A stretch of 50,261 nt of DNA from an uncultured Oceanobacter sp. (lineage in GTDB: Bacteria > Pseudomonadota > Gammaproteobacteria > Pseudomonadales > Oceanobacteraceae). Position 1 is the first letter of the stretch. Each line of letters opens with the position of its first letter. Both the position numbers and the translations under genes were made by a program. Under the pieces are notes generated by a model. The model was given only the letters and a program-made list of their open reading frames with translations. It searched no databases and was not told the origin of the DNA. The stretch covers positions 1-50,261 of the forward strand of contig CAJXTI010000022.1 of the NCBI GenBank assembly GCA_913061185.1. The letters are read 5' to 3'. Below are positions 35,490 to 45,400 of this stretch, piece after piece.

Positions 35490-38400
35490 ATGTTATTGAA
35501 TTATTCGTTTCAGGCGGCTCGGTATATACCCCGGTCGCTGCCAAAAGTACTGGCCACAGCGCTGACAGCCGCTGTACTGGCCAGCTGTGGTGCCGATGTA
35601 TCTGATGAAACCGCCATGCAGGAAAGCATGGAAGTATCGCTGGCCCAGTGTGAAATTTTGCAGTACGGAGTGGTTGGTACCCCCACTGAACCGGTAGTGG
35701 TTGATGGCGAAGAGGTGAATGCCTGCCTGCTCAGCACTAGTTTTGGTCAATTAGAGAATACCCGTTCTATCACCGATAACCTCAACATGATTCAGCTGAA
35801 AACCAGCTGGAACTACGAGCCACTGGTCTGGGTATTGGATGGTGTTTACCAATTGGGTGAAAGCAAGCAATACCAAACACTGGATGAGCTGTTCGCAGAT
35901 CACAAAGCGTTCCGGTTAGGTTCCAGTTCAAGCGCGGTTTACGCCAAAGAAGGCACGGTTGTGATTGTGCATCGTAACGCCCAGCTCTCTGCCAGTATTC
36001 AATCGCTGGACGATAATCTGGTTGGTGGTGGAGAATGGGGTGGTGTCATCATCAATGGCATCGGCGCTGCGCCGGAATGCCCGCAAACTGCCAGCCCGGA
36101 AGCACTGTGTAACATCGAAGGCCCATTTGGTTATTACGGCGGTGTCAGCCCCGGCACTGACCTGATTGCTTATGGTTTGGGGTTCAATACCAACACCAGT
36201 CAGGGGTTGCCCGGTTTATACACCCTGGGCTCTGGCACCAGCTCGGTGATTGGTGAAGCCGGTGCTGAAACCCAAGTAACGCTCGAAGGTTACGAAGGCG
36301 GCACCATTCATTCCGCCGTTACCGCCTATGCCCCGGTAGCAGGACAAGTGGGTAACGTGATTGCTTATTCTGGCAATACCGCGATAACCGCCTATGGCGG
36401 TAGCTGGAACCTGTTTACAGATACTTTCACCGGATCTGTTCCCACGCCATATATCACCGAATCGGCCAGTACTGCGGTTGAGCTGAACGAATATCAGGGC
36501 GGCTTTGCTGCTCGGGTGAGCCACAGCAACAGTACGGCTGCTCTTATTCTGAATGGCGGAGAGGTTGATCTGATCAACACCACACTGTACGACCAGTACA
36601 ATCAGGCGGGCAGTGCACTGGCATTGACCAGTACTTCAATGCTGTCCATCGATGATGTGGTGATACAGGGTTTTGACACCTGCCTGGCACCACAGGATTC
36701 GGCCAGCCAGATCAGCATCGGTTCTGCTTTGCTCAACTGTAGCAATATCACTAACAGCACCAGTAATGCATTGGCAGCAATTGCAGATGCTACCGACCTG
36801 GTAACCGGTGTGGATCCTTACCTGAACTACATTTGGGCGGTTAGCAACGACAGTTTGAGTTTTACTAATGTGGATGACGTGAGTCAACTGGGGGCGGGTA
36901 ACTCTAATACAGGAGGAACTTACAGCCCGGTAATTATTTACCCGGAGTGTATGGGTGTGGGCTCATTAGCAGAAGACACAATGCTGTTGGGTGGTGTCAC
37001 TTATCAGGTCTGCGATCTGAATGCTACGGTTGTTCAATCTGTAACTTTATACAGCAACTTCAGTATTGAAGGCCGATTGACTAATGGCGGCAGTGCGGAC
37101 TACAACCCGAAAAATATCGCCTGGCGTATTAACGGTCAGATACAGGTTGGTAATGACTTCTCTGGCCTGAGCGATGGCGAACAACAAGCTGCTCTGACTG
37201 ATCCGGTCAGGTTTAATCTGGTGTCCGGCAGTCAGCTGATTGCCTCATCAGGCAGTGACTCTGAACTGATTATTCAGCCGGATGTTCTGTTTAAAGCAAA
37301 AGGTTCTTCAGCGTCGGCTATCGAAATTACCAGTGACAATACCGGTGCTGGTGAAATCACCTCTGCCTGGCGTGGCATGACCATTAATGGTTCCGATGCG
37401 CTGCCAGAGGATAACACCCAGGTGGATATCCAATATCTGCGACTGTTCGATACCGGAGAAGACGGTCAGGCCGCCTTAACCCTCAATAACGTCGGTGCCG
37501 GTTCTGACATTGCTTATCTGGATATATACGGCGCCGGTGGCGATGGTCTGACTATTAATGCGGGTGCCGTCAACGTCGACAATCTGGTGATGGCCAATAT
37601 CGCTGGCGATCAAATCGCCTGGAGCACAGGCTATACCGGAACCATCGAAACCGCGGTGATCAGTCCGGGTGACAGTAGTACAGGTTCAGTGTTGCACGGC
37701 GTTAATGACAGTACTGATTACGATGCCGAACCACGCTCACGTCCGGTACTCAGCAATATTACCGCGACGGGTATGGGCTCTGACAACACCGCTATTCTGC
37801 TGGAACAGGGATCGGGTCTGCTGCTGTTTAACTCCGTGTTCTCAGAATTCGCTACCTGTCTGGATATCGACGATGCCGAAACCGCAGCACTGTTAAGCAG
37901 TGATCCACTGGGTATTGTATTTGATGGCGTGGTGCTCGACTGCGACAGCACCCTGGCCGCTGAAGACGAAGACAGTGGTTACGACTACGGTTATGACGTT
38001 GCCAACAGCAGTGGTGTATACGAAGAAGAAGCCGTATTGGATACTGGCTATGTGGTCACTGGTGCAGAAACCGCAACGTCAACCGATCTGAGCAGCTATG
38101 CCGATTTAATCGGCGATGCCTACAACTATCTGAATGGTGATGGTTATATTGGTGCCGTCGCCGACAGTGATGACGACTGGTATGCCAACTGGAGTGACTC
38201 TGTTGTTATTTCTCTGGATGAGGCATGTGACTATTCCGGAATGCTATCTGACTTTGAAATTTATGGGGAAAAATTTGAATACGATGTGAATGGGGACGGT
38301 GAGATTTCTTTTGAAGAAGGAAATTTTTATCCGGCTATTAAAATATGCCGGATCATCAGTGGTACCTATACCGAAGACCTTACGATTTCCCCTTATACCG

Positions 38401-39935
38401 GCGAAACAAAAGTAGCGGTTGATGAATACCTGAATAATGGTGGAAATTACGAGAATATTGAATCAGAGGTTCTAGTTAGTGGCTGGGCTATTAACAGTTT
38501 TACTGGCGAGATTCTTTATGTTGAAGATGAGGTTGTACAGGCAGCACCTACACACTGGAGTGTTAAAGGTGTGGTTCATATTGGAGAAGGGCATAAGGAA
38601 ATTACTGATTCTTCTGTTGTGCCCAATATGAAAACAGATCCTGTTACACTGACGGTTAAGGCCGGTGTGGAGTTATCAGGCGAGACTGCTGGCAGTACTA
38701 TTCATATTACCCGTGGCGGGCACCTGGTGCTGCAGGGGGAAGAAGAGTACGACGCAGAGGAACAGACTCCTGAAGGCAGCAAAAGGTATCTGAATATTAA
38801 TATGAATCTGGTTGTTGATGGATTTGGCCGTCATAACCAGTGCCCGGATGCAGCAACGGCTGAAACGGGGTCTCAGGTTTGTAATATTGAAGGTAAGTAC
38901 GGTTATTACGGCGGATATGATAATGATTACTCTAATTTCGATATTCAGTATGTGAACCTGTATAAAACGCTGGCGTTAAATGCGGCTGGTTCAGGGGTGA
39001 TTGATCACCTTGTCTTGCGCGGTGATCGTGATGAGGTTCCTGATATTTATCTTGGTGCAGACCGGGTGGTGATTGATGGTGGTGTTCCGGCTTTTACTGA
39101 TCTGTATTTCGATGCTGATTATAACCGCTGGGGGAGCGTCATTGTCTGGAATCATGGTTATCAGGGAACCATTCAGTATGTGTGGGCTTATGAGCGGCTA
39201 CGTTTGAATCGTGATGGGTATAATGCTGAATTGATGAGCGATGACAGCAACCGTTTTTACCCGATGTTGCGTGGTCAGAATGTTACCGATGCTGAGAGAG
39301 AGATTTCAGGTTCTGCCTCTGCTATGCCTCAGTCTATGCCGACGATTGCAAACCTTTCAGCTTATTTCCAGGAGTATGATCCCTGGAATGAAGTGAGTAG
39401 TGCCATTGATCTGAGCAATGGCAGTGGCCTTTTTCTCTACAATAGTGTTCTTGGTGGCCGGGACGATGAATATAATAAAGGAGAAGGTGTTGATATCTGT
39501 TTCTATATTGATGACACGGTTAAAGCACAGCTGGATACCACTCTGGTGGTCGATAATCTCGCCTATTCCTGTGCCGACTTTTCCAATAATCCTGACAGTG
39601 ATACCTATCTGGTTGATCAGGTTGCTGCCAGCACTATTTCTGATGCGCATTCTTATAACTGGGTATTCGCAACAGGTCAGCCAAAATTCTATGATGCCGA
39701 TGAGGCAGAAGAAGCCGTTGATGGTGTCTATGCGCTACCTGATATGAATGTCCGTTACCCTTCTGAAAGTGTGATGATGGGGGATGATCTTAACTGGAAT
39801 GAGTCGATGGATGAATGGTTACTGGATTATTCAGCTTCACAGTCTGTTAATGCTGATGTGATTGAAGATAATAATTATATGGGAGCTTTTGATTATACTT
39901 TGGTTCTGGATGCCGGTATGTCGATCGGTGATTGA
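35490..39935 (+). CDS. Giant modular surface lipoprotein, predicted beta-helix
   Basis: Length 1481 aa. A long N-terminus leads to lipobox LASC (C33), with Gly next, compatible with outer-membrane sorting. The rest is Asn/Asp/Gly/Ser-rich and dominated by short V-x-I-x turns, as in right-handed beta-helices. At least two clear modules share WGGVIINGIG or VVDGFG, then a Cys pair, then C-N-I-E-G-x-x-GYYGG (about residues 180-215 and 1108-1142). A diverged middle module begins near WRGMTINGS (about 625). DVNGDGEISFEE (about 932-943) is a perfect EF-hand-type calcium loop. It has no known enzyme motif. Start ATG has AGGTGAGA upstream. Position directly after a TonB receptor suggests a SusD-like ligand-capturing role; that is inference. 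Confidence 0.8.
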   Translation: MLLNYSFQAARYIPRSLPKVLATALTAAVLASCGADVSDETAMQESMEVSLAQCEILQYGVVGTPTEPVVVDGEEVNACLLSTSFGQLENTRSITDNLNMIQLKTSWNYEPLVWVLDGVYQLGESKQYQTLDELFADHKAFRLGSSSSAVYAKEGTVVIVHRNAQLSASIQSLDDNLVGGGEWGGVIINGIGAAPECPQTASPEALCNIEGPFGYYGGVSPGTDLIAYGLGFNTNTSQGLPGLYTLGSGTSSVIGEAGAETQVTLEGYEGGTIHSAVTAYAPVAGQVGNVIAYSGNTAITAYGGSWNLFTDTFTGSVPTPYITESASTAVELNEYQGGFAARVSHSNSTAALILNGGEVDLINTTLYDQYNQAGSALALTSTSMLSIDDVVIQGFDTCLAPQDSASQISIGSALLNCSNITNSTSNALAAIADATDLVTGVDPYLNYIWAVSNDSLSFTNVDDVSQLGAGNSNTGGTYSPVIIYPECMGVGSLAEDTMLLGGVTYQVCDLNATVVQSVTLYSNFSIEGRLTNGGSADYNPKNIAWRINGQIQVGNDFSGLSDGEQQAALTDPVRFNLVSGSQLIASSGSDSELIIQPDVLFKAKGSSASAIEITSDNTGAGEITSAWRGMTINGSDALPEDNTQVDIQYLRLFDTGEDGQAALTLNNVGAGSDIAYLDIYGAGGDGLTINAGAVNVDNLVMANIAGDQIAWSTGYTGTIETAVISPGDSSTGSVLHGVNDSTDYDAEPRSRPVLSNITATGMGSDNTAILLEQGSGLLLFNSVFSEFATCLDIDDAETAALLSSDPLGIVFDGVVLDCDSTLAAEDEDSGYDYGYDVANSSGVYEEEAVLDTGYVVTGAETATSTDLSSYADLIGDAYNYLNGDGYIGAVADSDDDWYANWSDSVVISLDEACDYSGMLSDFEIYGEKFEYDVNGDGEISFEEGNFYPAIKICRIISGTYTEDLTISPYTGETKVAVDEYLNNGGNYENIESEVLVSGWAINSFTGEILYVEDEVVQAAPTHWSVKGVVHIGEGHKEITDSSVVPNMKTDPVTLTVKAGVELSGETAGSTIHITRGGHLVLQGEEEYDAEEQTPEGSKRYLNINMNLVVDGFGRHNQCPDAATAETGSQVCNIEGKYGYYGGYDNDYSNFDIQYVNLYKTLALNAAGSGVIDHLVLRGDRDEVPDIYLGADRVVIDGGVPAFTDLYFDADYNRWGSVIVWNHGYQGTIQYVWAYERLRLNRDGYNAELMSDDSNRFYPMLRGQNVTDAEREISGSASAMPQSMPTIANLSAYFQEYDPWNEVSSAIDLSNGSGLFLYNSVLGGRDDEYNKGEGVDICFYIDDTVKAQLDTTLVVDNLAYSCADFSNNPDSDTYLVDQVAASTISDAHSYNWVFATGQPKFYDADEAEEAVDGVYALPDMNVRYPSESVMMGDDLNWNESMDEWLLDYSASQSVNADVIEDNNYMGAFDYTLVLDAGMSIGD

Positions 39936-39955
39936 TTGCTGACGGAATTTTAAGA

Positions 39956-39977
39956 GGGGGCTTCGGTCCCCTTTTTT
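39956..39977 (+). terminator. Intrinsic terminator after the giant lipoprotein gene
   Basis: GGGGGC-TTCG-GTCCCC (39956-39971) is a very stable UUCG-tetraloop stem followed by TTTTTT. It closes the receptor-lipoprotein transcription unit 20 bp after the stop. Confidence 0.92.
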
Positions 39978-40282
39978 ATTTTGGGGATTTATTTGTTATT
40001 TTTAGGTGGTTTTCTGTTATCTGGTATGTAACTGTTAGTCGGTTCTATTTGTTTAATGTTGTTTGTGAATAATTTATGCGTTTTAAATAATTTCTTATTT
40101 TTAAATAAATTCTACCGCTAGTAAATATGGTTGATATTAAAAGAGTTTTTTGTTGCTGGAATTGCTTGTGTGACGGTTAGGTTAAATATTAAGAATTTTG
40201 GTGCTGGATTAAATTTTTTGTCGGCCCTTTTTGTTATTGATAAGACTCATTCCTGTAACGCCTACTGAGTCATTATAGCTGT
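39978..40282. other. AT-rich spacer before the secreted-protein gene
   Basis: About 300 bp of strongly AT-rich, T-rich sequence with no reading frame worth reporting. It probably carries the promoter of the gene at 40405; CATTATAGC at 40271-40279 is a possible -10. The composition contrasts with the GC-richer housekeeping part of the window. Confidence 0.45.
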
Positions 40283-40371
40283 GCTCCTAAGGAGCTAATG
40301 ACCAGTAATTCGCTGGTAAGCCGGGTTAGCCGGACTGTTCGATCGACACGATGTCTGTACTTTTGTACAGA
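40283..40371 (+). promoter_or_regulatory. Structured 5' leader with four consecutive hairpins
   Basis: Four stems follow each other ahead of the secreted-protein gene: GCTCC-TAA-GGAGC (40283-40295), ACCAG-N7-CTGGT (40301-40317), CCGG-GTTAG-CCGG (40321-40333) and TCTGTAC-TTTT-GTACAGA (40354-40371). The ribosome site GAAGGAG follows about 20 bp later. The last stem is a perfect palindrome and could also be an operator. No known riboswitch class was recognised. Confidence 0.5.
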
Positions 40372-40404
40372 TATTTATATGGAAATACATTGAAGGAGAT
40401 TGAT

Positions 40405-41730
40405 ATGAAAAAGCTTATTCTCGCTGCTTCTGTAATGGCGGCATCTGCAGGCGTCTGGGCTGTTGATCCTGAATGTAATGATGTGGGGGTACTGGTTTCT
40501 GAAGAAGAAACCTGGGAAGGTGATGATTACACCGTTTGTGAGATCCCGGCCAGTATCACCGGAGGTAATATTACACTGGCTTACGAAAGTGACGATACCG
40601 GTTTGCCTGTTCTTTGGCAACTGACCGGGATTACCACCGTGGGTAATGGCTATGTGCAAAATACCAGCTATGCCAGCGCCGATAAGTCAGTATTAAGCAT
40701 TGAAGCGGGTGTTAATGTTGTAGCAAGCAATGCCAATGCTGCGCTGGTAATTGCCCGTGGTGCCAAGATGAATGCTCAGGGTACGGCCAATGACCCGATT
40801 GTTTTCTCTTATCTGGATGATGATGATTTTTCCGGTGACGATGAAGACTATAGCGGTGAAGGTCAATGGGGCGGTGTGATTCTGTCCGGTTACGGTGTGG
40901 CCAATGAATGTACTTCTAGTGATTCCTGTCTGATGGAAGGTATTTCTAGCAATTACTACTTTGGTTTTGGTGACGAGCCTGTTGATGAAGACACAACAGG
41001 GCTGACTGCCGAAGAAATCCTGGCTCTGAAAGTGGAGCAGCAAGGTAATGCCAAATACAGCAGCGGCTCTCTGAGCTATGTTGTGATCACCGAAGGTGGT
41101 ACCGAAATTAACGTAAATGATCCTGATGCTGTTGCCAATGGCGGTGACGAAATCAACGGTCTGACTCTGTACGGCGTGACTTCTGCCACGACCATCAATA
41201 ACATCCACGTTAACGAAAACTTCGATGACGGTATCGAGTTCTTCGGTGGTGATGTGGCTGTTTCTGACATCTGGCTGACTTGTAACGGTGACGACAGCGT
41301 CGATTGGGACTACGGTTTCCACGGTTCTATCACACGTGTTTACATCGAACAAGGCGACAAAAACGGTGCTGAAGACCACGCTTTTGAGCTCGCTGGCAAC
41401 CCCAATAACTACGCAGCCACGCCACTGGCTACTGCGTCTGTTGAAGGAGCCTATGTTGAGTTTGTTGGTGACAACGCCAATGCCGATACCGACTTCGTTT
41501 TCAAACTGAAAGAAGGTACTGACGGTTACTTCAACAACATCGTAGTGACTGGTTATACTACGGGTACTACTCAGGATTGTGATGCCATCAGTTCCACGAA
41601 CATTACTTCAGCTGACTTTGGCGCGATGACGGTTGATTGCTCTGTTGTTGATCCAACAACCTTTTCGCCTTCTGGCTCCTCTTCTTTCGCCAAAGTGGCT
41701 TCTTTTTGGACTGCTCCAGCCTGCAACTAA
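40405..41730 (+). CDS. Secreted single-module relative of the giant lipoprotein
   Basis: Length 441 aa. A Sec signal peptide ends at GVWA|VDPEC; there is no lipobox, so it is periplasmic or released. The body is acidic and beta-rich: ALVIARGAKMNAQGTANDPI is typical of beta-helix repeats, followed by QWGGVILSGYGVANEC...SCLMEG...YYFGFG (about 154-182), the same module as in the lipoprotein. Later comes NFDDGIEFFGGDVAVSDIW, a right-handed-helix rung pattern. The ATG at 40405 has GAAGGAG 6 nt upstream. It is monocistronic with its own leader and terminators. No catalytic motif was recognised. Confidence 0.82.
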   Translation: MKKLILAASVMAASAGVWAVDPECNDVGVLVSEEETWEGDDYTVCEIPASITGGNITLAYESDDTGLPVLWQLTGITTVGNGYVQNTSYASADKSVLSIEAGVNVVASNANAALVIARGAKMNAQGTANDPIVFSYLDDDDFSGDDEDYSGEGQWGGVILSGYGVANECTSSDSCLMEGISSNYYFGFGDEPVDEDTTGLTAEEILALKVEQQGNAKYSSGSLSYVVITEGGTEINVNDPDAVANGGDEINGLTLYGVTSATTINNIHVNENFDDGIEFFGGDVAVSDIWLTCNGDDSVDWDYGFHGSITRVYIEQGDKNGAEDHAFELAGNPNNYAATPLATASVEGAYVEFVGDNANADTDFVFKLKEGTDGYFNNIVVTGYTTGTTQDCDAISSTNITSADFGAMTVDCSVVDPTTFSPSGSSSFAKVASFWTAPACN

Positions 41731-41770
41731 GCCTTTAACCCTGATATTTTAGTCGGGTTATACAGGCCAA

Positions 41771-41797
41771 GGCCCATACCATAAGGTATGGGCCTTT
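41771..41797 (+). terminator. Terminator after the secreted-protein gene
   Basis: GGCCCATACC-ATAA-GGTATGGGCC is a perfect 10-bp stem (41771-41794) followed by TTTCTGG. A weaker stem TAACCC/GGGTTA at about 41736-41760 precedes it. Confidence 0.8.
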
Positions 41798-41948
41798 CTG
41801 GTATCTGCACAGGCGCTATTGGTTATTGGTGGAATATGTTCGTTTTCTGGCTGGGTTGTTGGATTGGGCATGGTGTTGGGGGTATTCAGGAATAAAAACA
41901 TATGAGGAGTATCAGGCCTCGCTGCGGTATTGGTGACAAGGTAACGCG

Positions 41949-42353
41949 ATGAAAACATTGGATCAGTTGAGCGAGGTCTCAACCTTTGAGGAATACCGTA
42001 TATACCAGTGGTTTATTCATGGTGGGCGTGAGCAAGCAACCGAACGACAGCTGGAGTCTTTTGAATGCTGGTTACGAGGTCAACCTGGCCGTTGGCTGAA
42101 GGCCGAGGAGGTTGTGAATATCTGGGAGGCGCCAGAGTTCGCTGCCGCCATCCTGGCATTGGAGCCGCCGGAGAGCATTGTAACGTCTGATGATTGGGAT
42201 CCATTTGACGAGGTGGATTCCAAAGGGCTGGTGGCATTGTGTTTCGCTGTTTGTATGGTGATTAGAGCTGTGGTTTTGGTGTTTCGGGGTGTTTCTTGGG
42301 CTGTCATGCGCCTTGGCGCTGCTATGGGTTTGCCATGCCGTATTCGGTCGTGA
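41949..42353 (+). CDS. Truncated FecR-like anti-sigma protein (N-terminal domain plus membrane segment)
   Basis: Length 134 aa. Residues 12-72 closely match the first 72 residues of the FecR at 45524-46579: EYRIYQWFIHGGREQA versus EERICHWFLHGGLEQA, and WEAPEFAAAILALE versus WNDPEFSAALAAFD. This is the cytoplasmic DUF4880 domain that contacts ECF sigma factors. A hydrophobic stretch (about 93-125) follows and the protein ends; the periplasmic FecR sensor and signalling domains are absent. ATG 41949 has AAGG about 8 nt upstream and the frame is clean, so it is not obviously a pseudogene. It may be a signal-blind anti-sigma; a degenerate paralogue is the alternative. Confidence 0.72.
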   Translation: MKTLDQLSEVSTFEEYRIYQWFIHGGREQATERQLESFECWLRGQPGRWLKAEEVVNIWEAPEFAAAILALEPPESIVTSDDWDPFDEVDSKGLVALCFAVCMVIRAVVLVFRGVSWAVMRLGAAMGLPCRIRS

Positions 42354-42467
42354 TTTTTTGTTCTGGCGGCTTTGGGGGCAGTTTTCCGTTTGTTTGTCTT
42401 GTGATGTCGTTTTGGAATATCGGGTTTGTATCGTGGCTTTGATATAAAAATCCATCTTCAAGTATTG

Positions 42468-45400
42468 TCAAAACCCTACATCAAGGCTTAACCAATATTC
42501 CCTTCCGGTGCGGTAACTGAGGTAATGGTAGCCGCCTTGTTGGTAGCGGTGGGCGGTGTCGATGAGGTTGTTGATGTTGAAGGTCAGGCGGGCTGGTTTG
42601 AGTTGATAGGTCCAGTTCAGGTCAAGGTGGTTTCTTGGCTGTTGGTAAACCGCAGGCAGGTCGTCGCGGTCGCTGGTGATGTAGAGCTGGGTGCCGCTGC
42701 GCTTGTAGACGAGGCTGAATGTGTGTGTATCGCTGGGTTGGTATTGCAGGCGCAGGGCGCTGATGTAGGCGGGTTGGCCTTGTAGTGGGCGGCTGCCTGA
42801 TGTCGTTGTCTCCGTGATGACGTCGGAGTCCGACTCGGTTTCGTCAATATTTTGCTGGTTGATAGCGCGTTGTTGAACACGGGAGCGGATGCTGGCGTAA
42901 CGGCCTTGAATCTCGATGTTTTGTCCTGACCATTGCCATTGGTAGTCGGCTTCCAGTTCCAGGCCTTGTACTTGTCCAAAGGGGGAGTTTTGATAGCTGT
43001 AGTTGCTGTAGCTGGCTTGGTCGGTGGCTTCACTGTTATCGGAGAATGTGCCTTCTATGGGTTGGTGGATACGTTTCAGGTAGAGCGAGCTGCCCAGTCG
43101 CAGTGGGTTGTCGAGTGGTTTCCACTGCCATGACAAATCCCAGTTGTGAACGTCAGAATTGTTCAAATTCGGGTTGCCAATGGTTTTGGTGCGAGTGTCC
43201 AGGTCTTCGTAAATCACGGGCAGTAGCTCGTTGAATCGTGGCCAGACGACGGTTTGGCTGTAATTAGCCCGCAGTTGATGAAAGCCTGGGCGGTATTCGA
43301 GTGCGAGGGATGGCAACCAGCGACTGGCGGTTTGCAGGGGTTCTTCTGCGTGTGCTTCGGTATTCCAGAGAGCCGCTTTCATCTGGTTGTACTCGCGCCG
43401 GATGCCGCTGATAAGTTGCCAATGTTCGCTCAGATCCAGGTCGTTCAGCAGGTAGGTAGCGCGATTGATTTGGGTGGCGCGATAGAAACGACCACTAAGA
43501 GAGGTGCCGCTGTCGGTATTGAACAAGGTGTCTTGTAGTATAAACCCACTGGATGAGGCGTCGCCGGTAATAAGTTCGGGGGTCAGGATGTCGTTGGGAT
43601 TGGGTTGTTCCATCAGTTGGCTATTACTGGTCAGGTCGTCACTGCCGCTGTACGTGTAGAGCAGGTTGTAGCCGTGACGCTGCTTTTGGCTGCTCTCCCA
43701 GCCCCATTTCAGCTCTCCGGTGAGGAGATGGTTGTCTGTTCTGAGGCTGTATATCCGGTTCAGATGCAGGCTGACCGAGCGGCTTTGCTGTTGCATGCTG
43801 CGCCAGCCGATGTTGGTGGTGGATGGACTCAGCTGGAGGCTGTAGTCACTGTTTTCAGAGATGGCTGAGTAGCGGTAATCCAGGTCGTGGGGTCGGTCGT
43901 AGTCGGTCTGGGTTGAGGCTATTTGCCAGTACAGATCGGTGGCAGAGGTCAATTGATGACGGCCATAAAGTTGGCGTTGCAACAGGCTGCGCTCGGTCCA
44001 GTTGATCAGGGCGCGGCGGTAGGCTGTGTTGCTGGGAAAGTTGTTTTCGCTCTTTCCTTGGGTTTCGATCAGTTCGGCTCTGTGGGTGCTTTGGTGGAGC
44101 CAAAGTACATTGAATCCGAAGTAGTGTTCGTCGTTGATGTCGAGGCCCAGTGCTGTCATGACGCTGAGGTCGATAATGTGTTCGCTGCGTTGGTGGGTTG
44201 AGTCTTCGTGATGGAAGTCGGCAGAGGAGCCGGAATACCCGGTTCCTGTACTGTAGCTGGTGGATTGGATCCAGGTGTTTTGCCAGTGATCCCGCAGGTT
44301 GAACGATAGGGTTCCACCCAGAGTGGCGTTGCTGATCTGACGGCTTAATCCTGTGCTGATATCCAGGCCGCCACTACCTTGGCTATTAGCCTGATAAAGC
44401 CCCATGTCGCCGGCAGCGGCTTCTCCCAGTTGCTGGCGTTGGGTGTTGCTCAGGTCATCCAGGCTTCCATGGCGGGCTGTGTGCAGTAGCAAGCCGGGAA
44501 TGCGTCGGCTGCCATCGTCAAACCCGTACCAGTCGCTGCTGCTGACGTAGCCCTGTAGCGTCGAGCTATGGTTGCTGCCTTGGCGATAGAGATAGCTGGT
44601 AGCCAGTTGGGCGTAGTCGTGTTCAGGCAGTTGCATGGTGTCGAGGTTGAGAATGCCAGCACTGGCCTGGCCGGGGGCATCGGCATACACGGATTTTTGC
44701 AGATCGACACTGTTGAGAATTCCGAGCGGGATGAAGTCGAGCGGAAAGTTTTGCCCGGCAGGATCCAGGCTTGGGAGCTCTCCTCGATTGATCTGAATAG
44801 TTTGGTAACGTCCGGTCATGCCACGAATGATGGCGTAGCGATTATTTTCTATCTTGACGCCAGAGGCCAGTTCCAGTGCTGCAGGCAGGTTACGGACTCC
44901 GGTTTGGCGGAGTTGCTCACGGTCAAACTTGAAATCATGGTTGCCGGTCAGTTCTGGAGCACTGCGTCGGGTAGCGCCAGCTTGTAGCGCGGCAGTGACT
45001 AATATTTCATTGGGAAAGTCGGTGTTGGCAGTTGGTGTCGCTTTTATTGTGGTGGTCGTTGTGGTTTGCGCGGCTGGTGCCAGGTGTGCCGAGAGCACCA
45101 GGGTGTCTTCAATCACTCGATAGCCGATGTGGTCGGGCAGTAGCAGGCTTAGCCACTGGGGCAGAGTTCGGCAGGCCGGGGTGGGGTTATTTTCAACTGG
45201 TAGCGCCACAACGTCAGCGCTGCTGACCAGTTGTAAGCCAAAACGGTTGGCTAATAACTCGGTGGCTTCTTGTAACCCGGACGAAGCCAGTTGCAGGTAG
45301 CGCTGATCGCTATTGCTGCACTCGGCTGTTGGAGACGTCGCTGGATTCGTCGCTGTCTGGCTGCCGAGTGCATGTACTTGTGATTGTAGTGCTAGGCCGA

